Positions 42,720 through 55,643 are shown, numbered from the stretch's first letter. The stretch is 64,000 nucleotides of DNA from Amoebidium appalachense (GCA_963693365.1 CAVNZM010000002.1:3844001-3908000); one strand, 5' to 3'. Translations and numbers: made by a program. Notes: a model not told the origin generated them from the letters alone.

Positions 42720-44679
42720 TGTGCGTGTGTGTGTGCGTGTGCGTGTTTTTGGGGGGGGGGGTTGGAGGGGGGGGGGGGGGGGGGGATCTGGCAGGGGGAG
42801 GACCTGAAAGTATATGCTGCATGCATCCAAGTAGGTGCAAACAGACATTCAACTTGTGACTTTATTGACTTACCACATTCTTTGCCGTGTGCGGCTGTAC
42901 ACTGGCCTCCCTTCCCCCCTCTTCCCCCCCACCTGCCCGTCCACCTTAACCACAGGCACACACCAAAGTTTTTTATCATACTGGCACACACACACACACA
43001 CACACACACATCTAATTTTAGGATGTCAGCTACCGTACCTCCGTTGATGAACTCAGAGACATCTCCCTCCCCGACAAGTACATGAGAGCCTGGACGTGGC
43101 AGACTTGCAACGAGTTTGGTTACTTCCAGGTGTGTGCTTGGCGCCACATACTCCCAAAAAACATACACACATGTGTGTGTGTGTGTGCACGCGCACACAC
43201 TGAAAGGGGAGGCAGGGCGGGGAGGGGGAGGGGGGGGGGGGGGGGGAAGAGTGATATGGATAGAGAGGGAGAGTGAGGGAGAGTGAGCGTGTGTGTGTGT
43301 GATATGTGTGAGGTAGAGGTGGGGGTTGGGGAGAGTGGGGGGGGTAAAGAGAGAGGGAGGAAAGGGAGGGAGGGGGGAGAACACACCAAGACACACACAC
43401 ACAGAGGGGCCAAAAAAAAAAAAAAGAAGAAGCCCGTCATCGCCATCACCGGCACAGGCAACGGACCAGACATTCGACTATTGTCTCTAACCATCTACGA
43501 TGCTCGCACTGAAAACGGCCTCCAATCAGATCAAAGACAGGCTTTTGCGATACGGCGCGGCTCGAATTAGGAAATAAATTTTGCTTCGCTCAGGATTCCT
43601 GGGAGCCGGCCAAGATTAAAATCAGGCCGCCATCCAATCGTATCGCGAGTTCTGCCCTGTTCTGATTGGAGGCCGTTTTCGGTGCAGGCATTGTATTTCG
43701 CCACCATATGTTCGTTGCCCTTTATAGCTTAAGTTTGATTTTTTTGGGAGGAAAAAAAAATCCCCCCTGCAGACCACGGACTCCGATGACAGCAAGCAGC
43801 CCTTCGGCCACCTCTTCCCAGTCACACTTTTCACCAAATTGTGCAAGGACGTGTTTGGGGTCTCCAACGTGAGGTGTGCTACCCCCCTCCCCCCCCCCCC
43901 CCCCCCCCTTCTCCCCCTTCCCCACTCCCCCCCCCTTCCCTGCGTTTCCATTTGCCCTGCGTCCCCCTGCCGATGTGGATACTCTTTCGTGGGTCCGGTA
44001 GTGTTTATTCAGACGCAACATGCTTTTTGCCATGTGTGTTTGTGTACGTCAGATATCATGTCTCCTCTCTGTCTCTCTCTCTGTCTCTCTGTGTGTCCCT
44101 TTCCTCCCTTCCTCTCTCCCTCTCTTCCTCGCTCCCTCTCTCTCTCTCTCTCTCCCTCCCCCTCCTCCTTCTCCCCCTCTCTCCTCTCTCTGCCGTCTCT
44201 CCCTCCTCTCCTTCCTCCCGGTCCTTCTCTCTCTTCTCCCAAGCCACCCCCGTCTCTCTCTCTCTCTCTCTCTCCCCCCCCCCCCCCCCCCCCCCCTCTT
44301 ATTCATCTCTCATACTTGCTTTCCTTGCCTGTGAACGATTGTATCTCTTCCTTGCCCCCTCTCTGTCTCAAGGCATATACATATACGTGTATGCCTTTTA
44401 TGCGTCATACGGCGTACAGAAGATTTGATAGTGATCTGTGTTTACGTGCACCTTTTTTTTCAAGTTCTCTGTTAATATGCTGTATACATCTGTGTGCGGG
44501 CTCCTGTTTGCACCCACAACCCTACTATAGATTCATCGGTGTCTGCAAACACACACACTGACCCCCCCCCCCCCCCCCCCCTTCCCCCACCCACCCACCC
44601 AAACACACACACACACACACACAGTGACTCTCATACCTGCAATTATACAAACACCACCACACTCAACACGAACACAAAA

Positions 44680-44716
<37 letters not shown>

Positions 44717-45281
44717 GACAACATACTCCGTACCCTCACCTATTATGGTGGTCTTCGTATTGCCCAAGTTTCCTCCAACATCGTTTTCCCCAACGGCAGT
44801 CTGGGTTAGTATAAATCCCCCTCCCCTCCCCCCCCCCCCCCCCCCTCCCCCTCCCTGGCGGGCGCAGAGGATGGGTTCTACTTAAGAGGCATAATTTTTT
44901 GGTGTGCTCGTTTTAAGCACTGAATTGTGTTGTCCTTGGTGAATGTGTGTGCATACTTCGTGCTCCATAATACATTCAAAACACCTCCCGCCCCACCCCC
45001 TGCTCACTCTCCCTCCTCCCTCCTTCCATTCTACCTCCATCCCTTCCTCCCCTGGGTCGAAACTGGGGACTGCGCAATTTTCGAGAGGCGCAGACTTTGT
45101 TTTTCGTACCGTGCTACCCCTCCTCCTCCTCCCCCCCCCCCCCCCCCCCCCCCCCCCCATCTCCGGTCCGCCTTCCCCCCTCTCCCCCCTCCCCCTCCCC
45201 CTCCCACCGCTCCACGCTGCTTCTGCTCGTCCTTTGTCTCCCTTGGGCCGTTTCTGCCGTTTCTCCAACCCCCCTCCCCCC

Positions 45282-45312
<31 letters not shown>

Positions 45313-45894
45313 ACACACACACACCACACACATACACGTGTTGTACACATCCATATGCGCCACTTCCCTGCCCACATAAACTTACCCGACCCATTCCCCT
45401 CACCCTGTCACCCCTTTTCACACCCATAGACATATATGCAAAAACACACACACCGACCATGACACACACAGGTACACACACTTAACTACACACACCCTCA
45501 TGTCCACATACACGCAATTGCACACACACGTACACCTAAACGGACGTACACCCACACGTACACCACGCCCCCCTCCCCCCCCCCCCCCCCCCCCCCCCCC
45601 AACAACAACAAAACACACACACACACAACCCACCCGCCCGCCCACACACACACGCACAACCCACCCACCCGTGCGCGCACACACACACGCACACACACAC
45701 ACACACACACAGATCCGTGGCACGTACTCAGTGTTCTCAAGACCGACAACCCCAACATAGCCACCATCCTCATAAATGGAACCGCACACTGTGCCGACAT
45801 GTACGCCCCAGAGCCAAGGGACAAAATCGAACTACGCTGCGCCCGTACGGAAATCGACGCGCTAATTGGTCAATGGCTGCTCAACGCCGTGTAG
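38068..45894 (+). CDS. Serine carboxypeptidase, peptidase family S28 (prolyl carboxypeptidase/PRSS16-like), 11 exons, 505 aa
   Basis: Exons: 38068-38280, 38850-39026, 39753-39963, 40394-40510, 41037-41121, 41615-41704, 42232-42376, 43022-43129, 43773-43873, 44716-44804, 45713-45894. Phases agree throughout and the length is normal for S28. Residues 1-20 are a signal peptide. Family motifs: WFNQKLDH (53-60), GGEGP (91-95), EHRFYGE (122-128), nucleophile Ser180 in GGSYSG, ASSAPV (202-207), [15 protein letters not shown] (C-terminal core), Asp446 in NGSLDPWH and His471 in GTAHCADMY, so the catalytic triad is complete. S28 enzymes cleave after proline or act as lysosomal/secreted aminopeptidases; which of these applies is not known. 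Exons 10 and 11 follow acceptors inside (CA)n arrays, and exon 6 follows an acceptor in a run of A. The intron 1 donor (GTCTGC) and intron 4 acceptor (AATTAG) are weak but are fixed by phase. Confidence 0.9.
38281..38849 (+). other. Intron 1 of the S28 gene
   Basis: C-run rich at 38297-38420. It contains a 38-bp tandem duplication at 38632-38703 (unit with CTCACGCCCCCCTCCCTCGA). Confidence 0.7.
39964..40066. repeat. (GT)n array starting at a splice donor
   Basis: The donor of intron 3 of the S28 gene is the first GT of a nearly pure GT array of about 100 bp. A C-run follows at 40124-40150. Confidence 0.9.
43502..43689. repeat. MITE-like inverted repeat in intron 8 of the S28 gene
   Basis: The left arm 43502-43554 and right arm 43638-43689 are inverted copies sharing GAAAACGGCCTCCAATCAGA and a CGATACG word. 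The loop is about 80 bp. Each arm includes a CCAAT motif. It lies in the intron between 43130 and 43772. Confidence 0.65.
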
Positions 45895-46532
45895 AATAAC
45901 TTAATTAGGCTTTTTTGATTTATGTCAAAGTATGGATTTATAACATTTGTGTAAAATAGCCTTATAAGGCTGTTTTGCTTTTTTGAATTTTGTGGATTTG
46001 GGCAATGGCAACAAAGCCTGGCCACATCCGCAAGGAAAGATTTGTCGGTAATCTGATTGAGTAGTGGCTGCTCGTCGCAGCCTGGCAGAGTTGCCTTGTA
46101 AGATAATTTTCGAGGTGTGGATTCGGCCAATGGAAACAAAGCCTGGTCATGTTATGATGGGGGGATTCGGGGTGTGAGGAAATGGGGGTTTTGTCCGTTA
46201 ATTTCCTTTGTATCTTTCTGAACCTCTCTCTCTCTCTCTCCCCCCCCCCCCCCCCCCCCCCCCCCCCCGCTTTTTTTTTCCCCTTTTCATGGCGACCATT
46301 TCAATTATGTCCTTTTTTAGGCATTACAGCAATGTGTACAGACGATAGGTGGATTGTGCAAAGGAATGCTTTTGACGTGCACGGGTGTACCACGAAGCAC
46401 ATCATTTGAACTTGTGTTCGTATCATGGGCTCCCTGCGGTTTCTTTTTCTTTCTATTTTTTAAAAATTTGTGAAATAAAAAATGATTTGCCAGCTGCATT
46501 GCTGCAGTGAGCCGTTGTCTTCACAAGCAAGT

Positions 46533-46566
<34 letters not shown>

Positions 46567-47216
46567 CCCACCTTCCCGTGGGCTTTTCTAATGCAGCCTT
46601 CCCCGAACTCCGTCTTCACCAAACCACTCCTGCCTGTGCTTCTCCCTCACCCTGTATCCCTTCCACCACACACAACGCCTCTCACACAAAGCGTTACTCA
46701 TTACACACATACACACACTCACAGTCACTCACGCTCAAACACGCGCACAGGTACACACATATTAAAGCGTTACTCATTACGCACACACACACACACACAC
46801 CGTCACCCCCAAACACATGCACAGCTATAGCTACACACACACACACACACATACACACACACACACAAGCGCGCGCGCGCACGAACACAGTCATGCGCTC
46901 GGAGAGGTGTTGTCGTGGGCAGACCCGGTGGCGGGTGTGGGTGGATGGGTGGCGCGGGTGTGTGTGTGTTTGGGGGAGGGATATGGTGTTTATTGGGGGG
47001 AGGAGGGGGGCATGTGAAGAGTAGAGACATAGATTGGACATATTGAAATTCATACGTTGGGCAACCATTGCATGAGAAAGCATGTGCATGGGGGTTGGTT
47101 GGGCTCAGGCACGCAGCCAGTCACAATGGCCAGTTACAAAATTTTACGTCGTCCAACGACAACTGAGCATGAAACCTAGTTGTCCACCAACTAGCACGGA
47201 GAGGTCCCGGGGGGGG

Positions 47217-47257
<41 letters not shown>

Positions 47258-47345
47258 GAAAAAAGAATGGCACACACGTGCACTACAGACGAATGTTTGT
47301 GGGTGCCCGCCGAAGGAGGTCTATGTCAACACCGAAGCACCGTTT
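45895..47345. other. 3' flank of the S28 gene and gene-free spacer
   Basis: A direct repeat of 33 bp (GTGGATTYGGSCAATGG unit) occurs at 45992-46024 and 46117-46150. C-run 46242-46268 and 46532-46565, AC-rich 46690-46880, G-run 47218-47254. No clear gene. Confidence 0.45.
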
Positions 47346-47349
47346 CTTT

Positions 47350-48032
47350 AAGGCAGCCAACACAGAAATTTGTTTTGGAGCTCTTTAAAGAAGCTGGGAT
47401 TTGGAATATTTTAATCATTGGCGATTCAATTATGTACGCGAGAATTCTACTCTGACTTATCCAGCTTCTTTATGCCTCCAGGTCAGCAATTCGCTTGGGA
47501 CCATGCAAACAAGCAGACGGATGATGAGAAGAAACCGATTAATAGCTGGAACCCCATACCTTAAATTCATCTTTCAAGGAGGTTATACAAATCCTCAGAA
47601 ACACATTCCGAAAGCAGGGGACTGTTGGGAAATGATGCCATTGCAGTAGACCATGGGTTATGGTCTGCGATTGCTGACAAGTGGCAGGGGTTGCCGCAGC
47701 TAGTGATCAATAACTTTCTTAGCAGAGTCGTTACTGAATGCAAAAACGTAATAGCCCAAAACCGTGCGTATTACATTCTTATGCCGACAACCACCGACGT
47801 GCACCAACTACTCATCCCGGAACGGATTCGTCGGTGGAATACCGGTAATACCGCATTTGCACAGGAATTTTCCAAACAGGGGTTTAGAACCCTGGACACG
47901 TATCATTGGACACAAGCCAGGCCCGAGGGGACGGAGGATGGGGTTCATTATGGAGGCTGGGCAAAGAGTCCACTTATGCTTAGTCGCAATACGGTTGATA
48001 TGTGGCTGAATGATTTTTTCATGGCATTCTAG
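47350..48032 (+). pseudogene. SGNH/GDSL-type hydrolase-like pseudogene
   Basis: A first segment around 47360-47437 reads FKEAGIWNILIIGDSIMYAR with a GDS block, then meets a stop. After 47482 open pieces continue in shifting frames: FAWDHANKQTDDEKKPINSW, then EVIQILRNTFRKQGTVG, then from about 47625 a clean frame with VDHGLWSAIADKW and NRAYYILMPTTTDVH, ending with LDTYHW and a DGVHYGGW block that would hold the Asp-His pair. GDS at the start and DxxH near the end are the SGNH-fold signature. At least two frame changes (near 47560 and 47630) and the stop after the GDS block mark it as broken. A spliced gene with odd introns is less likely, because the breaks lack GT-AG borders. Confidence 0.55.
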
Positions 48033-48065
48033 TATACATGTCTGAGCGAAACCTACATATAGGAG

Positions 48066-49514
48066 TGGGGGGGTTTATGCTGTTTACTAGAGGCAAAGAG
48101 AGACCAGTCTCAGGTATGGGGGGTTTTGCTCGGAATATCCCCTCAGCGGTATATCATGATCACGTACATAGATGTCGGGTGATGATTATATATCAGGTTT
48201 GTGTGTGTGTTGTTTGGGCATGCAAACGATGCCACTTCATACCGGATCTCCACTGTATAGCACGTGTACAGTAAAAGTGTGCCGGTAAGTGATCAATAAG
48301 TGATCAATAATACAATAAGTGATCAATAATACCATCAGCTAGAGAAAGACCAATTCTACAGGAAGGTAATATGTATTTAGGTGTTACACATTTGCGAGTG
48401 CCATATTTGGCAATATGGTTAAGGCGGTCATTACATATAAAACGAGACATAAGGCTTAGTTTTTCAAGGTGTATGCTTTCATCGGGTCTAGTGTCGTGTG
48501 GTATCTTTTTCCATTTGTTATTTTGCGTAATTATTTTGTGATTATGTACATATCTAATTAGTAGGTGGCAGTCCAAAGTCACACGCACACTTTTGCGGGG
48601 CTTATTTGTATTTGTGCCCAGGGAAGAAGGAGACAGAGAGGGGAGAAAAGACGGGAGAGGTGGGGAGGGGACAGGTCGGATAGAGAAGAGAGGGTGGGAG
48701 GGCAAATAATTCTTTAAGCGGCTTATGTGCTTTTGAATGTCAGCGCGAGATGGGATACTCTAGCAGCTATTGGGACCAGACCATATATGGAGAGCGTTAC
48801 AGGCCCAGGTTTACAACAGATGTTAGATAGAAAGGAGGCAACTTCTGCTTTAAGGAAATTTGCCAAGGGTTTAAGTGCTCTAGTTCTCTCTTTTTTGATC
48901 CAAGCGGCGAGAAGGGGTAAACCATATTCACATGCCGGGAAGACAAAAGTGCGAATAAATACAAGTCTAATAGAAGGATGGAGGGGTGTGCCTTTAAAAA
49001 TAGTAGCCGAGAAGAACGCTAACCGCTTACGAGCCAGCTCTACCCTCTTTTCAACCAAATGGCCATGGGAAAACATAACACCAACAGAATTAACCAGAAC
49101 ACCAAGATATTTGTATTCTGGAACTATAGGTACAGGTTTAGATGAGAATGTAAATGTGTGTAAAGTGTTAGCTATATCAGGTACAAGAACACCACATTTG
49201 TCTATGTTAAGGGTCATTAGGTTTGCCTTGCACCACTCTGACACTATTGATAACAATCATGCAGGCGTCTAGGGGTACGGGCAAGGAGGGACAGATCATC
49301 AGCATAGAGAAGTGCAGGCGGAAACTTATTAATAGGGTCATCATTTCGGCATAAATCTTGCCAGCCAAACCATCTATAAATAGAATAAACAAAAAGGGGC
49401 TAAGCAATGAACCCTGCAAGAGACCTCTAGTACGAGAAAAACCGTATGAAAGGTGCCCATCAACCACAGCTCTACCATAGGTTTGAGACAAGAGTGCTTC
49501 TAACAAAACACCAA
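48066..49514 (-). mobile_element. LINE copy 3, 5'-truncated and internally deleted
   Basis: The tail matches copies 1 and 2 from 48066 to about 48197, then jumps to sequence matching copy 1 position about 790. About 430 bp, including the internal A-tract, CA array and ORF end, is missing. Homology ends at about 49514 within the polymerase fingers/palm region. A small tandem expansion of GTGATCAATAA is present at 48288-48330. No target-site duplication was recognised. Confidence 0.85.
48304..49510 (-). pseudogene. Fragmented LINE polymerase ORF
   Basis: Pieces of the polymerase frame remain: complement(49207-49510) with GLLQGSLLSPFLF, then a frameshift before the YADD site; complement(48723-49256) with the thumb region, including PVPIVPEYKYLG; and complement(48304-48705) with the C-terminal part. 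This copy keeps Ser where copy 1 has the in-frame stop. Confidence 0.8.
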
Positions 49515-52195
49515 ACACATCCAATCAGATCAAGCTGTTTGGCCAATCACAGATCGTTGGAGAGAATATTGCCATTAAATTCGACTTGCGCCTACTTCAA
49601 GCGAGGAGCGCTTGTATTCAAACCTAAAAATATAATAATATTTTAACACAGAAAAAACACCCTTTTTCTCAGCTTTTCAAAAATGCCTGGTATATTTCAA
49701 TAGCACGAAAATGAAGGGTACCTCTACTATGAGAGAAAAGCTAGTGTATTTTTGATCATCTGGTTTCGAATTTGTAAAACATCAGGGTTGCGCGATCGCG
49801 ATTAACTTAACAACGGATAATCGCAAACGTGTCGCTTCTGCACTAAAATATAACATTTTTTCTTCGCTTTCCATTGCCGCGAACCGCGTTCAAAAAGCTT
49901 TTTTCTGAGCCGAGCTATAGCGCGTCAAAGATTTAGTCTCCGGGCCCTATTTGTTTGAATTTGGTCGATCTGATTGGTCAAAAAATGTTTGTGGTCCGAT
50001 TCGATTGATCGTCTATTTTTAGTGCAGGTTTCGCCTAGACATGTATCCTAGAATGCGATGTGGTGCAGATAGCGAAGCAGACCCATCAACAGACGGGGTC
50101 CACAGCAACTTAAATAGTGTGTAAACCCCGACCCATCAAATAGACCCAGAAACTATTAAATATTAATCATTGAATAAAGCTTTAAATTTTTGTGTCTTTA
50201 ACTTCCTCAAACTTCTCTTCCTCTCTTTTCCTGATCACGCGCCGTTGAAGTTCTCAAGTGTTATGGTACCATTAGTGGCTATCTATACACAGAGCGGCCC
50301 TTTTTTAGAGACCTATGTCGCCAAACTAGAAAACCAAAACGTCCTGACAGGCCCTGACCGTGTGGAAGTGTTGCCTTATTTACTCGATATAGGTAGATCT
50401 ACCCGGAAGATGCTTACCCGTTGTACATAGTATGCTGTATTTTTACCAGTCCCTCCGGATGCTAGTCACGATGCATACTATAACTAGATACTAGCCAATT
50501 CTTGGTTCTGCGTGCCCCCTGGCGTCGGCACGCCTTACCGTAGTCTGAAGCCTTTGGCACGCACAACACACACGCACAAACACCTGTAAACAGTCACACA
50601 GTGACAGTGGCATAACGCATGAACGTTCACATACACATCACAAGCACGTGCACGCGCACGTCATGTACACTTGCACGCACCACGCATACATGTGCACAAA
50701 CACACACACACAAACAGGTTAGTCTTCATGCAACTCAGTGACACTGCAGCTGATTGTGCCCAAGCAGCCACCCATGCATGCATACCCCCAAACGGCACAG
50801 GCCTAAAATTTACAAATAGGCCTAGCTAGCCTGAGTCAGCCTGAGTCGCCACGTACACGTATACATCCACACGCGCACCCGGCGCACGCAAGCGCGTAGG
50901 CTACTACTCAGTGTAGTACTCCGTGACGGTCCCACGTGCACGGACGCGCTCGGAGCTCCGCCGCTCAGGCACGGACAGGCAGGCGCTGATCGCCAGTAGC
51001 AGAGGATCTAGATCTAGATCTCCTGGGCCAATCATTGAGAGATTTGCCAGACAGAGAACACCCAGAGAATCTTCAAAAGTTTGATCTTGTAGATCCTGTA
51101 TACAGCCGTACACTGGCCGCTGACGCGAGCGCAGCGCGTGCAGCGCGCGCAACACGCACAGTCTCGAAGAAGTGTGTCACTTAGAGGTTTTGATAGGCAC
51201 TTACCTTTGCTCATGCCATGTTTCCGTGCCGTACATATAAGAAGTTTTTGCTTACCTGATATTCATGTTAACACAAAGATGAAATCACAAAATAGAAAGT
51301 ATGTGCACATGTACACATGTGCATCATGTGCAGGCCTGACTGATCATGCATGTGCCCATGATCGAATAGACTCTACGCACATCATGTGCGCCGTGCGGGG
51401 TAGGGGCACACACATCATGTGGGCCGTGGACGTCATGTCCCGTGTACTTATGGCACATATACACATACATGTTGTGCCCACGCACGTAAGGTGCCCATTA
51501 TGTACGTGAATATGTACGTGAAACTGGCCCATATTCTCATTCAAGAGGCTGTGGAGCTCGTCTCTTGAACACTCATGACAAAAGCCTCACGTTCGTTAGG
51601 TCTTACGTGAATTCGAACCTGACGTCGACAGTGATATTCAAGAAAATAGGGGAGCCTCTTCCGTTTTACACGATTCGGAACCTGAAAAGGCTTTGGGATA
51701 CAGAAACACATAGACATGCCTTGAAATTATTGTGAGAGTTTCGGAGGTTTCCCACGTACGCGCGCTGCTCAGGATCTGACTGGTGCCGCTGCTTGGCGTA
51801 TGCTCTCTATAGAAATAGAATCTGTACTGATATAGGCTGTAACTTTTTCCCCATCGTAAACTGATCTGATTGGATGCGACCCTATAGCACCTATCGTATG
51901 CATAGCTTGAATTCGAAGTGTCACTGCAGTGTGACCTGCGTTGTACATGTGCATGGATCTTGAAGAAGTTGGATGTTTTCACGTGAAGTTCATGATTTTC
52001 CGTTTTTCGCCTGTGTGTTCGATCATGTCTTTTCCTAGTCTTTCATTGAGTTTCCACTATTAACATGATAAAGTTTTCTTCGTTTTTTCTTGCTTCTTCT
52101 TCTTTATGTTTTCGTCCTTTTCGACTCTTCTTTCTCATTAAATGTTCATGATGTAAGTGTATGGCCTGTTTAATAATATGCACTACTGTGCGGAG
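49515..52195. other. Gene-poor spacer without long simple repeats
   Basis: Several CCAAT motifs occur (CCAATCAG at about 49520, CCAATCAC at 49542, inverted at about 49970). An 86-codon open frame at 50170-50430 contains an internal ATG at 50263 followed by VPLVAIYTQSGPFLETY. It could be a first exon ending at a GTAGAT donor, but I do not recognise it and find no partner exon. Confidence 0.35.
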
Positions 52196-52234
52196 CAAGG
52201 CCTCCTATATAGCACTCATATATAGGAGGCCTTG
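52196..52234. repeat. Perfect hairpin, 16-bp arms
   Basis: CAAGGCCTCCTATATA and its exact reverse complement are separated by the 7-base loop GCACTCA. No T-run follows on either strand. Confidence 0.9.
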
Positions 52235-52864
52235 GTGAGGAGGACTAGGAGAACAGGGCCGGGATGTCATGCCACTGAGTCATTTCGATGCAACGACATA
52301 CAGATCATGGCAGATACATGTGATCACGAGTCGGATGGGTAAGGCTTTTTTGAATTTGAAGAAGTTCTAAGAAGTTCGGAGAGGGGTCGTAGCTATTGGA
52401 AGGGGGGAGAGGGGTGTTCATGCTGTCACACATGCCACGTCCTGACTATGGCCACTAGCCGCCATAACAACAAATGTACCCTGCCCAGCGGTGGATGATG
52501 CAATTTTTTAAAGGTAGGAGAGGCACGCGAGCAGCGGCCTCGGCAGTAGACATTGCCTCAACAATAAGAAAAAATGAGCTACTACTCCAACGGTAGCACT
52601 GGGGATACCGGCCGCACTCCGGATGGGTGGGTCCCCCCCACCCCCCTCCCCCCCCCCCCCAAGCGCAGGAGAGGTGGAGAGGCAGGGGGGGGGGGGGGGG
52701 GGGGAGGCCGGCCGGGGTTTGGGAAGGGGGGGCAGGGGGCAGGGGGGGGGGGGGGGGGGGGGAGAGATGGAAGTTGGGGGGGGGGGGGGGGGGGGGGGAG
52801 GACGCGCCAGCTCCGGATTCATCCGCTGGCTGGGGTAGGGGGGCCCGGGAGGGGGGGGGGAGAA

Positions 52865-52895
<31 letters not shown>

Positions 52896-53719
52896 GGATC
52901 CGGACGGGGGGTGGGGGGGGGGGGAGGGGGGAGGGGGGGAGGGGGAGGGGCAAACTACCAACGTTGTATCATATATTAATTCTTACATGTTGTATATCAG
53001 CTTGAGACATCATGGCATTTGCACCCCTCCCAAATATCCACTAGATAGTATCTAAGTTGTCAGGCTAAGTGTCCTGCTTTTGCTAGCTAGCCCCCCCCCC
53101 CTCCCCCCGCCCCCCGCCCCCCCGTCCCTTCCCCTCCCCCCCCCACCCACCCACACAAACACACACACCCGACCGAAGGCACGTGGTGGTCTCCCCTTTT
53201 TCTGCCCCTGGGTATCTCGTATCGAGGCTTTTATTGCTCCATCACTCTGCTATACTATGAATCAGTGCCACAGCGTCCACTTCAAATCTTCCCCCTCCCC
53301 CTCCCCCCCCCCCCCCCCCTCCCCTCCCCCTGCCCCAGGCCCCCTTATAGCTGCTAGGGCTTTGATTTTCCCCTCACGTCATAACCTCCCCTCAACACTT
53401 CTCAACCGCAAGTGAGGGTGATCATAATGAACTTAAGTCGGCCGTGGTGCACTCAAGAGATCATAGCATACCGGGACCACCACTACATCACGTGACCAGG
53501 CCGGGGGTTAGCAACCCGAAGACCGACAACGGCAATGTCACAAACACGCATATGCACATGCACAGTCACGGACACAAGCACGCACGCACACACATAAGTC
53601 TCCACACACACAAACATACACACACACACACACACATACATTCACACACACACAGGCATGCAGACACACATACACACACAGACACACCCACTGTGATGCG
53701 CGCACACACACACAAACAG

Positions 53720-53754
<35 letters not shown>

Positions 53755-53758
53755 CGCG

Positions 53759-53789
<31 letters not shown>

Positions 53790-55063
53790 AGACACACACA
53801 CACACACGCGCGCGCGCGCACACGCACCCATGCACACACGTTGTAACACCCACACGCACACAGGCGCGCGCGCGCGCGCGCACACACACACACACACACA
53901 CTCATACGCACTGTGACACACGCAAGCGCGCACGGTGAGTACACACGCACGCAAGCGCGGCAAGCCACACACATGCATGCGCACGCGCGCGCGCGCACAC
54001 ACACACACACCACACACACACACAAATAAACATATAGCCGGGAGAAAAACAGACCTATATGCCGTGCACGCATGCACCGTGACAAACATGCACACAGACA
54101 TACATGCACACACCTTCAACTCTCACGGACACACTCACAGACTGCCGCAGAATGATACTAGTACTCAAATTGCGGTGACACATTAAGACATGATGCACTC
54201 GCACACGCGCGGAACACTTTCTTCACCGAAAGGCTTTTCTCTCTTATTCCCTGTATCCCCCCCCCCCTCCCTCCCCCCCACGCCTTCTCTCTTGCTTGCT
54301 CTCTCCGTTCTCCCTCTCCCCCTCCCCCCCCCCCCCCCCTCTCGGACCCACCCCTGCAATCTCTCAGACGGAAACAATGCATGCATGCATCACCAACAAC
54401 AGAAATACCGTGAAATACACAATGCACACACACATGTCACGAGTGACACATGCACTAGCGTCTGTTCCAGCCCGAGGATATGTAACGACACACACGCACG
54501 CACGCACGCGTGCAGCACGCACGCACGCACGCGTGCAGCACGCACGCACGCACGCGCACGCGCGCGCACACACACATACACACACAACATTCACATTCAC
54601 ACAACTTTTTCTCTGGCACACACGTGCAATGCCATTTAATGGCGCACAGTCTTGCTTGTGTCCACGCAAAAATTGTAGCACATGTAGCATGACGTCTACA
54701 CGCACACAACCATTACATGACTAGCAGCGCCGGATAAATACTGCGCACACACATGGTCGGTGTCGTATTACCTGTGTCGGTGACGGTGTCGGCATGGGTA
54801 CATGCAGTCATGGCGTACCCACCATACCGGCGTACACCGTCACACGCATGCACGTGAGAGGGAAGCGAGCCTCCGAGGGAGAGGTGTGTAGCCGGGAGGG
54901 AGCTTTCGGATCCATTGGGGGAGGGGGGGGGGAAGGGGGGGATGGGGGGGTCCACACCCAACATCCCGGTGGAAGGCTTGGGGGCCCTGGTGGGGGGACA
55001 AGAGGGGAGAGGGGGGTGGGGTGGGGGGTGGGTGAGCGGGTGGGGGGCGGGGGGAGGGGGGGG

Positions 55064-55094
<31 letters not shown>

Positions 55095-55643
55095 AGGGGC
55101 ACACTGCCAAGCTACAACTCCCCACCCATTTTATTCCCCCTGTCTCCGGGCCCCACACAGAAACACACTCAGACGGTCTTCAAAACTATAGCTTAGACGG
55201 TAGTTCCCTTGAGGGCATGCAAGGGTCCTCCGGGAACAAAACAAAAACGTGTTTTTTAAAAAAAAAAAAAAAAATCAAAATTAGAAAAGCCTTGGCGTCT
55301 GTCGCCTGCCTACTTCAAGTAGGAGGACATTCAGTCTACGACTGTGTCGCAAAACCTCACTCTCTATCCCTCCGCCATTGGGTGTGCCAATATTCAGATT
55401 ACATTCTAGGCCATGCACATGCACGAAAATTTATAAAATTTATCCGAGGCGTGCACGGGCTGGGATACGTACTCTTGTCCATTTTGTACAGTGTGCCCCC
55501 CCCCCTCCCGCCCCCCTCCCCTCCCCCCCCCCCCCCCCCGGAACCTTTTGTAAAAACGAGACTCTTGCAATTGGCCGTCATCACACTATCATCCTGCCCG
55601 GTGGTGGTGGCCACGAGGATGGTGTACGAATATGAGTGAGTGT

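Noticed and set aside
43773-43868. Shorter exon 9 of the S28 gene ending at GTGAGG
   Set aside because: That donor leaves exon 10 out of frame. The GTGTGC donor five bases later restores the frame and the [11 protein letters not shown] motif.
51560-51640. B-box-like GGTTCGAATTC on the minus strand, possible tRNA
   Set aside because: No pairing T-stem, acceptor stem or A box at the right distance.
54480-54560. Regular short repeats resembling a CRISPR array
   Set aside because: A 23-bp unit without unique spacers in a eukaryotic microsatellite setting.
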